The notes under the pieces were generated by a model. It saw nothing but the letters and a program-made list of their open reading frames with translations. It was not told where the DNA came from and did no database searches. Below are positions 1-6,838 of a stretch of 32,573 nt of DNA, piece by piece (the first letter of the stretch is position 1; each line of letters starts with the position of its first letter). Position numbers and translations under genes: made by a program. The DNA comes from an uncultured Finegoldia sp. (lineage in GTDB: Bacteria; Bacillota; Clostridia; Tissierellales; Peptoniphilaceae), in contig NZ_CAAFUQ010000071.1 in the NCBI RefSeq assembly GCF_900766215.1, forward strand, positions 1 through 32,573, read 5' to 3'.

Positions 1-208
1 AGCCATTATAAATGTTAGAATTTCTACTTCCATCATCAAATAGTCCCGGAAAGAAAGCAAGTAATAAACATATGAAAAATCCTATTTCAACGACGAACAT
101 TACCGGATTTTTTACCATATATTTTGGATTTAGTTTTAAAAAAGCTCCTTTTATGGATGATTTTAATATATCGTTTGTCACAAATTTTGTTTTTTTATTT
201 TTACTCAT
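1..208 (-). CDS. kdpB: KdpB, potassium-transporting P-type ATPase catalytic subunit (N-terminal part only)
   Basis: Reading starts at the ATG at 208 and runs off the left edge, so only about 69 residues are present. KdpB is the P-type ATPase subunit that hydrolyses ATP to drive K+ uptake through KdpA in the cytoplasmic membrane. The visible part fits the KdpB N-terminus: a basic cytoplasmic segment, then a helix-leading 'LNPKYMVKNPVMFVVEIG' stretch that matches the family's conserved 'KLNP..NPVMFIVWIG' region, followed by the first membrane helix. The ribosome site AGGAGGAG sits 5-8 bases upstream and overlaps the kdpA stop codon, so translation is coupled to kdpA. The catalytic DKTGT loop lies outside the window and cannot be checked. 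Confidence 0.93.
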   Translation of the reverse strand, partial: MSKNKKTKFVTNDILKSSIKGAFLKLNPKYMVKNPVMFVVEIGFFICLLLAFFPGLFDDGSRNSNIYNG

Positions 209-216
209 AACTCCTC

Positions 217-1953
217 CTATAAGGTCAACCACTCTGCTATTGGTCCTAATGCAAGAACCGGCAAGAAAGTTAATGCAGAAAATATATAAACAACAATGAC
301 TATAATTATTGAGAAAGTAAGATTATCAGTTTTTAATGTTCCTATAGTTTCGTTAACATTAACTTTTTTAGATAAACTACCAGCTATAGCTAGCTGAATT
401 ATTATGGATAAATATCTCCCCAAAAACATTACTAATCCGCAAGTTATGTTCCAAAAAAGATTATTATCTGTTAAGCCTTCAAACCCTGAACCATTATTTG
501 CCGCTGAGGAAGAAAATTCATAAAGCACTTGGCTCAACCCATGAAATCCAGGATTAGTTATTCCTTGTACTCCTCCATTAACACTAACAGCTAAAGCTGA
601 AAACCCTAAAATTAATAAAGGATGTATTATTATTGATAAGGCAGCTAATTTCATCTCGTTTCCTTCTATTTTTTTACCCAAGTATTCCGGAGTTTTTCCT
701 ATCATTAGTCCACAAATGAAAACCGCCAAAATGGCATATATTAACATATTCATTAGTCCGACTCCAGCACCTCCGAATACTACATTCATCATCATATTAA
801 TAAGAGGAACCATTCCCCCTAGAGGTGTAAGTGTATCATGCATATTATTTACTGTACCTGTTGTAAAAGAAGTTGTTACGGTGGTAAATAAAGTAGATTG
901 AGAGATACCAAAACGCATTTCTTTTCCTTCCATATTTCCAAGATTTTGTGAAATTCCTGAAAGTGTGGCTCCATTAATTCCGTGACTTTCAGTGAAATAA
1001 CAAATTCCCAATCCTATTAAAAACAATATCGACATCGCTACAAATACAGTTCTTCCTTCTGTACCAATTAATATATGCTTTCTATTAAATGATTTTATAC
1101 TTTTGTGATCATCATTGTTTGTGGCTTTTTCTTTTGAATTATCATAAGCCATTTTACCAAAAATAAAGATACACGATGCTGGCAATATCATCATTGATAG
1201 TAATTCGATTATATTTGAAATGATATTTGGATTTTCAAAAGGTGTTGAAGAGTTCGCTCCAAAAAAACCTCCTCCGTTTGTCCCCAAATGTTTAATTGAT
1301 TCCAATGCCGCCACTGGTCCAGATGCAATTTGTTGGTTTTTCCCTTCAATTGTACTTACTATCATATTACTATTTAAATTTTGAGGAACTCCTTGTGATA
1401 CTAATATTATTCCTACTATAATCGAGGCTGGTAATAAAAATCTAGTTATTATTTTAATAAAGTCAACATAAAAATTACCCATTTTTTTACCTAAAATACC
1501 TCTTATCATTGCAACACATGCAGCATATCCTGTAGCTGCTGAAGTAAACATCATCATTGTAATTACAAACATTTGAGAAAAATAGGATAAACCAGATTCC
1601 CCAGAATAATGTTGTAAATTAGTATTAGTCATAAAAGATATAATAGTATTAAAACTTAATGATTCTTCCATTGCCTGTATTTTATTTGGATTAAATAAAT
1701 TAAATGATTGAACCCTTAGTACTAGGTATCCAACAAATACCAAACATGCATTAACTAACAATAAAGTTTTTGCATATTGTTTCCAATCCATATCATTTTT
1801 ATCTATTTTTAATACTTTAAAAATTAATGAATCAAATCTGTCAAAGATAGAATCCAAACAAGTTTGTTTATTAACAGTTATCTTATACAAATAATTTCCA
1901 ATCGGAAATATAATAATTAAAAATATCAGTAATGTTATCAATATTTGAAACAT
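217..1953 (-). CDS. kdpA: KdpA, potassium-binding and translocating subunit of the Kdp-ATPase
   Basis: At 578 aa this is full length (E. coli KdpA is 557 aa). KdpA is a multi-pass membrane protein of the K+ channel superfamily that forms the selectivity filter and passes K+ to KdpB. The four pore-loop signatures are all present: NTNLQHYSGE near residue 110, TNGGGFFGANS near 225, SFTTGTVNNMHD in the middle, and AANNGSGFEGL in the C-terminal third. Hydrophobic segments cover most of the protein. It lies downstream of kdpF and a TPR-like gene and its stop overlaps the kdpB ribosome site. The start ATG at 1953 has a purine-rich AAGGAG site just upstream. Identity is secure. Confidence 0.97.
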   Translation of the reverse strand: MFQILITLLIFLIIIFPIGNYLYKITVNKQTCLDSIFDRFDSLIFKVLKIDKNDMDWKQYAKTLLLVNACLVFVGYLVLRVQSFNLFNPNKIQAMEESLSFNTIISFMTNTNLQHYSGESGLSYFSQMFVITMMMFTSAATGYAACVAMIRGILGKKMGNFYVDFIKIITRFLLPASIIVGIILVSQGVPQNLNSNMIVSTIEGKNQQIASGPVAALESIKHLGTNGGGFFGANSSTPFENPNIISNIIELLSMMILPASCIFIFGKMAYDNSKEKATNNDDHKSIKSFNRKHILIGTEGRTVFVAMSILFLIGLGICYFTESHGINGATLSGISQNLGNMEGKEMRFGISQSTLFTTVTTSFTTGTVNNMHDTLTPLGGMVPLINMMMNVVFGGAGVGLMNMLIYAILAVFICGLMIGKTPEYLGKKIEGNEMKLAALSIIIHPLLILGFSALAVSVNGGVQGITNPGFHGLSQVLYEFSSSAANNGSGFEGLTDNNLFWNITCGLVMFLGRYLSIIIQLAIAGSLSKKVNVNETIGTLKTDNLTFSIIIVIVVYIFSALTFLPVLALGPIAEWLTL

Positions 1954-1979
1954 AATTTCTCCTTCTTAAATTAAAAATC

Positions 1980-2282
1980 TTATGAAAACACATATAATTT
2001 TCTCGATCCATTTGAACCCATATTGTCTAAATTAATACTAGCAGGTGTGTAACTAGGATCTAGAGCCCAAGCAGCTCTTAAGTGTTTCATTGCTAAAAGA
2101 TGATTGCCTTTAATCTCCATCAATATTCCCAATAAATTATGTGGTACTGGATCATGAGGAAACTCAGCCATTTTTTTATAAATTAACTCTAAGCATTCAT
2201 CATATTTTCCTAAATCAACTTTGTGTTTTATTATTAAACTAAATTCATACATACAATCTTTTTCATTTTTTATTCCTTCCAT
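1980..2282 (-). CDS. Small TPR-like protein encoded inside the kdp operon
   Basis: A 100-aa soluble, acidic to neutral protein with no signal peptide or membrane helix. Residues about 18-85 look like two degenerate tetratricopeptide repeats: a KYDECLELIYKKMAEFP helix pair followed by PVPHNLLGILMEIKGN and HLLAMKHLRAAWALDPSYTPA, with the usual L-G / A / P spacing. TPRs bind partner proteins. The gene sits between kdpF (22 bases away) and kdpA (26 bases away) with a GGAGGT ribosome site ahead of its ATG, so it must be co-transcribed with the pump genes. It is not one of the classical KdpFABC subunits. An assembly or regulatory role for the pump is inference from position only. Confidence 0.8.
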   Translation of the reverse strand: MEGIKNEKDCMYEFSLIIKHKVDLGKYDECLELIYKKMAEFPHDPVPHNLLGILMEIKGNHLLAMKHLRAAWALDPSYTPASINLDNMGSNGSRKLYVFS

Positions 2283-2304
2283 AATTTACCTCCAATTTAA
2301 AACC

Positions 2305-2382
2305 CTAAAATTTTTCAGGATTAATTAAAGCATAAAAAAGATAACAAATAATTCCTAATATTAATATTGATATAAATATCAT
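2305..2382 (-). CDS. kdpF: KdpF, small membrane subunit of the Kdp-ATPase
   Basis: A 25-codon reading frame with a single hydrophobic helix (ISILILGIICYLFYALI) ending in NPEKF. KdpF of E. coli (29 aa) has the same plan: one helix, then 'YLVYALINAEAF', so the YxxYALI-N-P/A-E-x-F tail is diagnostic. KdpF stabilises the KdpFABC complex in the membrane. A GGGAGGATTTT ribosome site precedes the ATG at 2382. It is too short for routine ORF callers. The next gene upstream is another tiny membrane peptide and the next downstream is the TPR-like gene. Confidence 0.9.
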   Translation of the reverse strand: MIFISILILGIICYLFYALINPEKF

Positions 2383-2397
2383 AAAATCCTCCCTATT

Positions 2398-2493
2398 TTA
2401 TTTCTTATTTATAATACTATCTATCATATATACAAAATATTTCAACATCAAAAATGATAAAAGTAAAATTACTATCATAATGATATCTTTCAT
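2398..2493 (-). CDS. 31-aa single-helix membrane peptide heading the kdp operon
   Basis: A 31-codon frame starting at ATG 2493 and ending TAA at 2398, with a strong AGGAGG ribosome site about 8 bases ahead. The peptide has a short KD start, a hydrophobic helix (IIMIVILLLSFLMLKYFVYMI) and a DSIINKK tail. It does not carry the KdpF tail signature, and a true KdpF follows 15 bases downstream, so it is a second, distinct small protein. From memory, the C. acetobutylicum kdp operon also begins with two small hydrophobic ORFs (kdpZ, kdpY); this pair may correspond, but I cannot compare sequences. Function is unknown; a role in pump assembly is inferred from position. Confidence 0.78.
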   Translation of the reverse strand: MKDIIMIVILLLSFLMLKYFVYMIDSIINKK

Positions 2494-2527
2494 ATATAGC
2501 GCCTCCTATTTATTAAACTGTAAAATG

Positions 2528-2536
2528 AGTATATCA
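2528..2536 (-). promoter_or_regulatory. Probable extended -10 promoter of the kdp operon
   Basis: On the minus strand TGA-TATACT (TATACT at 2528-2533, TG motif at 2534-2536) forms an extended -10 element. Transcription would start near 2521, about 28 bases before the first small ORF. No convincing -35 is seen, as expected for an extended -10 or an activator-dependent promoter. The divergent kdpD begins 175 bases away; I see no riboswitch-like structure in between. Confidence 0.5.
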
Positions 2537-2667
2537 TCATAGACCTTAAAATGGTTTTAAAAAAAGCCACTGCAATATTAAAATCGCATTAAAATTTAAG
2601 CTAAAGCAAAAATTCGATTGTATTTATAGTAAACTATATCTGATAGAGTTTTCTAGGAGATGATTTT

Positions 2668-4557
2668 ATGGATAAAAAAGGAAAATTAACCATATTCTTT
2701 GGCTATTGTGCTGGCGTAGGAAAAACTTACAGTATGCTAAAATATGCACATGAAAAAGACTTGGATGGAGCAGATGTTGTAATTGGATATATCGAACCTC
2801 ACGACAGAAAAGATACGCTTGATTTAATAAATGGTTTGCAGAGAGTAGAAAACAAAAAAATCACATACAAAAATCATGTTTTTTATGAATTAGATATAGA
2901 TTCTACTATTAAAAGAAAGCCTCAAATTGTATTGGTTGATGAATTAGCACACACTAATGCTCCAACTTCTAGGCATAAAAAAAGATACCAAGATATAGAG
3001 GAGTTGCTGAAAGCAGGCATCGACGTATATACTACATTAAATGTTCAGCATTTAGAAAGTCTTCATGATATCATCGAATCAATAACGAGAATAAAGATAA
3101 ATGAACGTATTCCTGATTATATTTTTGATAACGCTGATAATATAAAAATTATCGATATTGAAGTTGAACAGTTGCTCCAGCGATTAAAAAGCGGAAAAAT
3201 ATACAATGCGATGCAATCACAAAAAGCACTTGCTAACTTTTTTACAAAAGGTAATCTGGTTTCGTTGAGAGAAATAACTCTGAGAAGATGTGCTGATCGT
3301 ATAAATTTATACACTGATGAAAAAAATAGACCTTTTTTAAAAGAACACATTTTAGTCTGCATTAGCCCTTCACCCACAAATCAAAAAGTAATAAGAACTG
3401 CTTATAGAATGGCTAAGTCTTTTCATGCAGAATTTAGTGCATTATTTGTTGAAACGTCAAATTCGAAGTTTTTATCTCAAAAAGAAAAATACGATTTACA
3501 AGCTAACATAAATCTTGCAAAACATTTAAAAGCAAATCTAGTTTCAACATATGGAGATGACGTAGCTTTTCAGATAAGTCAATACGCAAAAGTCAGCGGT
3601 ATTTCAAAATTAGTTTTAGGAAGATCCCTTCAAAAAGTATCTTTATTGAGAAAATCAACAATCATTGATTCAATTACAAAAACAAATCCAACACTTGATA
3701 TATTTATAATCCCAGATGCAAATCAAGAACCTAAGAAAGTAAAGCTAAACCTTGAAAATCCGTTTCAATTTGATATAGAAGACTTTTTGACTACTTTTTC
3801 TATTATTCTAGTATCAACACTGTTGTCTTTTTTCTTCTTTGAACTTGATTTTAGTACAACAAATATTGTATTGGTTTACATTTTATCAACATGTATTGTT
3901 GGATTTACAACGAAACATCCAATTTATAATGTAATTTCGTCAATAATTAATATCCTGATAATTGATTATTTCTTTTTAGATCCTTATCTTTCCTTTATAA
4001 TTAACTCTAAAGAATATTTTATGATATTTTTAATTATGAGCATTGTGTCATTTATAATATGCTTAATGCAAAACAAATTAAAAAAAGAAAATTTATTAGC
4101 TATTGAACAGTCTCATAACTTTGAGATTTTATTTAAAATTAGTCAAAGTTTACAGTCAGCAAATAATTACGATAAAATAATGTATCAAACTTGTTATCAT
4201 CTTTATAAATTATTGAATAGAGTTATAGTTTTTTATCCTATAAAGGATAATGAACTTAAAGCTCCCAAAATTTATAATCCCGAAAATAATGAAAGCGCAA
4301 ATAACACATATGTTTCAGAAGCAGAAAAAACTGTAGCTCAGTGGGTTTATTTGAACAACGAAAGTGCAGGAGCTACTACAAATACGCTCTCTAGTGCTAA
4401 AGGGCTCTACTTTGCTATTAGAAAAGGAAATTACGTATATGGTGTAGTCGGAATCGACATGTCATATAGTAAAAAAAATATTTCTTTAAGAGATAAATCT
4501 CTTCTTTTAGCTATGTTAAACGAAGTTGCATTAGCAATGGACTCCATAGAACATTGA
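2668..4557 (+). CDS. kdpD: KdpD-type sensor lacking the histidine kinase module
   Basis: The 629 residues hold, in order: the KdpD nucleotide-binding domain (Walker A GYCAGVGKT at 12-20; VLVDELAHTN near 88-97), a universal-stress-protein domain (about 225-350), a four-helix DUF4118-like membrane region (about 372-465) and a GAF-like domain (about 475-629). It ends at the helix that normally leads into the dimerisation/His domain; typical KdpD is about 890 aa. There is no H-box and no ATPase domain. The stop is followed at once by a terminator, with no leftover kinase sequence, so this looks like a clean domain-boundary form and not a recent frameshift. In the USP domain, S233-P-S235, exactly 20 residues, then FSALF (256-260) closely matches the SxS-X20-FTAxY c-di-AMP motif I recall for S. 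aureus KdpD. No kdpE is adjacent. Ribosome site CTAGGAG precedes the ATG. Confidence 0.88.
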   Translation: MDKKGKLTIFFGYCAGVGKTYSMLKYAHEKDLDGADVVIGYIEPHDRKDTLDLINGLQRVENKKITYKNHVFYELDIDSTIKRKPQIVLVDELAHTNAPTSRHKKRYQDIEELLKAGIDVYTTLNVQHLESLHDIIESITRIKINERIPDYIFDNADNIKIIDIEVEQLLQRLKSGKIYNAMQSQKALANFFTKGNLVSLREITLRRCADRINLYTDEKNRPFLKEHILVCISPSPTNQKVIRTAYRMAKSFHAEFSALFVETSNSKFLSQKEKYDLQANINLAKHLKANLVSTYGDDVAFQISQYAKVSGISKLVLGRSLQKVSLLRKSTIIDSITKTNPTLDIFIIPDANQEPKKVKLNLENPFQFDIEDFLTTFSIILVSTLLSFFFFELDFSTTNIVLVYILSTCIVGFTTKHPIYNVISSIINILIIDYFFLDPYLSFIINSKEYFMIFLIMSIVSFIICLMQNKLKKENLLAIEQSHNFEILFKISQSLQSANNYDKIMYQTCYHLYKLLNRVIVFYPIKDNELKAPKIYNPENNESANNTYVSEAEKTVAQWVYLNNESAGATTNTLSSAKGLYFAIRKGNYVYGVVGIDMSYSKKNISLRDKSLLLAMLNEVALAMDSIEH

Positions 4558-4595
4558 GCAATAATACAATAGAAATATTTGATTCAATAAAAAAC

Positions 4596-4637
4596 AAAGT
4601 CCCCATAAGTTAAAAAATATTAACCTACGGGGACTTT
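4596..4637. terminator. Bidirectional terminator between kdpD and ferritin
   Basis: A nine-pair stem AAAGTCCCC (4596-4604) / GGGGACTTT (4629-4637), with an inner GTTAA/TTAAC pairing and T-runs on both sides. It can stop kdpD on the plus strand and ferritin on the minus strand. Confidence 0.85.
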
Positions 4638-4655
4638 TATACTAATTTGCTAGAA

Positions 4656-5147
4656 TTATTGTCTTTGTGCCATTTCGTGATCTAATATTGCAAGACCAGC
4701 ATTACTGTTTTCAGTTCTTTCAAGTTTTGCTATGATATTATCAAAAGTAGCTTCTTCTTCGATTTGTTCGTCAATGAATTTTTGTAGAAGAGTGTATACT
4801 TCATAGAATTTGATTTCATGAGCTGCATCAAATAATTCTCTGATTCTTCTTGTAACTTCTTTTTCGTGTTCTAAAGCAGCTTTGAAAATGCTTAATACAT
4901 CTTTGTCGTAGTCAGCTTTTGGAGCTTCGATTGTTTTGTATTCAATCTTATGTCCAACTTGTTGTAACCATTTTCTGAAGTATTCAGCGTGTTCAAATTC
5001 TTCATGGGCTTGCATTTCCATAAAGTGTTCAAATCCATCCCAATCCATATCATTGAATTCAGAAGCCATCTGTTTGTATTCATAGCCTGATTGTAATTCA
5101 AAAACTAATTGTTCGTCAATTTTTTTTAATAATTCTTCTCTGTTCAT
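4656..5147 (-). CDS. ftnA: Ferritin (non-haem, FtnA type)
   Basis: A 163-aa four-helix-bundle ferritin that oxidises Fe2+ and stores it as a mineral inside a 24-subunit cytosolic shell. Ferroxidase ligands are visible where expected: E17 (FELQSGYEY), E50 and H53 (HEEFEHAEYF), a glutamate in EHEKEVT near 95, and Q128/E131 in DEQIEEE. This is the bacterial FtnA pattern rather than bacterioferritin (no haem methionine context) or Dps (too long). The ATG at 5147 has AAGGAG upstream. The gene appears to be transcribed alone from its own promoter and ends at a shared terminator. Iron storage fits with the other peroxide and metal genes in this window. Confidence 0.95.
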   Translation of the reverse strand: MNREELLKKIDEQLVFELQSGYEYKQMASEFNDMDWDGFEHFMEMQAHEEFEHAEYFRKWLQQVGHKIEYKTIEAPKADYDKDVLSIFKAALEHEKEVTRRIRELFDAAHEIKFYEVYTLLQKFIDEQIEEEATFDNIIAKLERTENSNAGLAILDHEMAQRQ

Positions 5148-5193
5148 TTTATCATACTCCTTATAATTTAATTTATGTGACTGTTAGTTAATC

Positions 5194-5202
5194 ATTTTAC
5201 CA
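5194..5202 (-). promoter_or_regulatory. Probable ferritin promoter (extended -10)
   Basis: TGG-TAAAAT on the minus strand (TAAAAT at 5194-5199, TG motif ending at 5202), about 47 bases before the ferritin ATG. It lies in the gap after the stop region of the upstream gene. The -35 region is weak. No Fur/PerR-like box was recognised. Confidence 0.45.
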
Positions 5203-5207
5203 TAAAT

Positions 5208-5483
5208 TTAAGAATACAAATCATAAACACCATAAACTTTTAAATTATTTTCCACCAATACCTTCATGATTTCAGGAATCAATTTTGCCTTTTGTTTGGT
5301 AGTAAACCCATTGTAATTTATTTCGGTGTTATTTAAATCCATATATTCTGATGAGTCAATAACCTTAATTATTTTATCGTGAACTTCTTGTAAATGCATG
5401 TCTGCAATTACAAAAGTAATGTTGCAAATTCTATCGTCATCAATTGTAGGAATTATTCTATTTATCAGTAAAACATTATTCAT
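5208..5483 (-). CDS. Hypothetical 91-aa protein
   Basis: I do not recognise this family. The product is a small soluble protein with no signal peptide, no membrane helix and no cysteine cluster (a single Cys in RICNITFVIAD). Alternating predicted strand and helix segments (VLLINRIIPTID, ICNITFVIADMH, LQEVHDKIIKVID, FTTKQKAKLIPEIMKVLVE, LKVYGVYDLY) suggest a compact alpha/beta fold of about ACT-domain size; that is a guess from pattern only. It has its own plausible promoter, an AGAGG ribosome site and a clear ATG, and its stop lies 60 bases before the ferritin gene, so it could be read through into ferritin. Confidence 0.7.
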   Translation of the reverse strand: MNNVLLINRIIPTIDDDRICNITFVIADMHLQEVHDKIIKVIDSSEYMDLNNTEINYNGFTTKQKAKLIPEIMKVLVENNLKVYGVYDLYS

Positions 5484-5511
5484 GACTAACCTCTTTTTCT
5501 CTTCTTATACT

Positions 5512-5541
5512 TATATACCCCGTTTTATAAATTTTATTCAA
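5512..5541 (-). promoter_or_regulatory. Promoter of the 91-aa gene
   Basis: Minus-strand TTGAAT (5536-5541), an 18-base spacer and TATATA (5512-5517). It is back to back with the plus-strand promoter of the S41-like gene; the two -35 boxes are adjacent and nearly overlapping (5536-5541 and 5542-5547). Confidence 0.55.
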
Positions 5542-5570
5542 TTGACCTAGTCTTTTTTTTATATTATACT
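5542..5570 (+). promoter_or_regulatory. Sigma-A promoter of the S41-like gene
   Basis: TTGACC (5542-5547), exactly 17 bases, then TATACT (5565-5570). Transcription would start near 5577, just before the ribosome site and the ATG at 5590. Confidence 0.8.
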
Positions 5571-5589
5571 GATTGAAAAGAGGTGAGAT

Positions 5590-6783
5590 ATGAAAACATC
5601 ACGAAAAAGTGCTAAAAAGATTAAACAAAAAAGTAAAATTTTAAATAAAATAATAATAGTAGCTTTACTTTTTATTTTTGCCTTATTTTCTTATAGATAC
5701 ATAAGTTCCAGACCAGCTGAGTACAAACAAATTATACCAAAAAAATACATACTAAAAGATTTTGATGAACTTTGTAATCAAATCGAAAGTTCGTATATGA
5801 ATTTGCCGCAAACAAAAAAATACAAAGATACAGATTTTCTATCTATGAAACCTAATTTCAAATCAAAAATCAAGTTAGAGTGTGGCAGAAAAAGAGATGA
5901 ATTGACAACAGAAGAAGTGTATAATTTATACAATGATATTTTAAAAAAACTATACGATTCAAATGTTAAAGTAGCTGACAAATACACTTTTAACAAAATT
6001 TTACACCAAGAAAACAGCAATCAAATACTAAACAATTTATCTATTAAAAGGTATTCTAATTTGGTTGAAGAATTACCAGCAAAAACTTTCAGAGCATATT
6101 CTATTGATAATTATAAAGATGCGTTATATGTTAAGGTTTCTGATTTTGATTCTGTGGATATTCAAAAAGATGCCATAATCTTCAAGAATATCTTGCAAAC
6201 TAATAAAAAGAAAAACAAAATTATCATAGATTTGAGAGATAATGATTCTGAAAATTTAGAATATGCAATTAATGTTATTATTAAACCGTTATTAAAATCT
6301 GACATTAATGTCGATTTCAAAGTAGCTAATAAAACTCAACCTTTGATTGATAAGAAAGTTTTAAATAATAATGGCATTTCTTTTAAAACAACCGAGGATT
6401 TGTCAAATGTAACAATTAATGATAATCAAAAAAACATAAAATACATTACCAATTTTAACCTATCGTTGAAAAAATCAGAAGAACAAAAATGCGATATTTT
6501 CATTTTACAAAATAAAAATACTAAAAACAGCGCTGATTTTGTGTGTCAAATAGCAAATAGAACTAAGTTTGCAACTACAGTAGGAGAAGCAACTTCTGGA
6601 TATGGTTTGAATATTGTCCACACTTACAAATCCTTGCCAAACATAGGTTTAATAGTGGAATATCCACTTGGACAAGGCTTAAACGAAGACGGATCTACCA
6701 ATGAGGAAGTCGGAACTATCCCTTCAATAAAATTAGATGATAACAGTGAGATGGTAAAACTACTTCTACAAAGAGTAAATTAA
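5590..6783 (+). CDS. Membrane-anchored S41 (C-terminal processing) protease-like protein
   Basis: 397 aa: a lysine-rich cytoplasmic start, one membrane helix (about 22-40) and a large extracytoplasmic part. The C-terminal half matches the S41/TSPc fold: KIIIDLRDND near 210, DIFILQNKNTKNSADF with the Ser of the usual T-x-SA-E nucleophile motif at S314, VGEATSGYG, and a GTIPSI tail that corresponds to the family's G..PDI. No PDZ domain is evident. The lysine of the CtpA/Prc Ser-Lys dyad (TFGKG) is replaced by tyrosine (TSGYG, Y338), so either it uses a different S41 subtype chemistry or it is inactive. It stands alone between its own promoter and a strong terminator. Start chosen from the AAGAGGTG ribosome site. 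Confidence 0.78.
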   Translation: MKTSRKSAKKIKQKSKILNKIIIVALLFIFALFSYRYISSRPAEYKQIIPKKYILKDFDELCNQIESSYMNLPQTKKYKDTDFLSMKPNFKSKIKLECGRKRDELTTEEVYNLYNDILKKLYDSNVKVADKYTFNKILHQENSNQILNNLSIKRYSNLVEELPAKTFRAYSIDNYKDALYVKVSDFDSVDIQKDAIIFKNILQTNKKKNKIIIDLRDNDSENLEYAINVIIKPLLKSDINVDFKVANKTQPLIDKKVLNNNGISFKTTEDLSNVTINDNQKNIKYITNFNLSLKKSEEQKCDIFILQNKNTKNSADFVCQIANRTKFATTVGEATSGYGLNIVHTYKSLPNIGLIVEYPLGQGLNEDGSTNEEVGTIPSIKLDDNSEMVKLLLQRVN

Positions 6784-6836
6784 AAAAACGATAATACATT
6801 TTGTCTTTTAGACAATTAAATGTATTATCGTTTTTT
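6783..6836. terminator. Strong bidirectional terminator between convergent genes
   Basis: A long stem formed by AAAAACGATAATACATTT and its complement AAATGTATTATCGTTTTT, with an inner TGTC/GACA stem-loop. It ends the S41-like gene on the plus strand and the CDF transporter on the minus strand; A/T runs flank both sides. Confidence 0.9.
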
Positions 6837-6838
6837 GT

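Noticed and set aside
12..299. Plus-strand 95-codon open frame
   Set aside because: Lies antisense over the kdpB start and kdpA end; no ribosome site and hydrophobic composition mirrors the membrane genes beneath.
2494..2667. c-di-AMP (ydaO-type) riboswitch before kdp
   Set aside because: Only 174 bases separate the divergent genes and the likely kdp leader is about 28 bases; none of the conserved stems could be recognised.
2668..4557. kdpD as a frameshifted pseudogene
   Set aside because: All retained domains are intact, the stop sits at a domain boundary and a terminator follows directly, with no residual kinase-coding sequence in any frame. Treated as a genuine short form.
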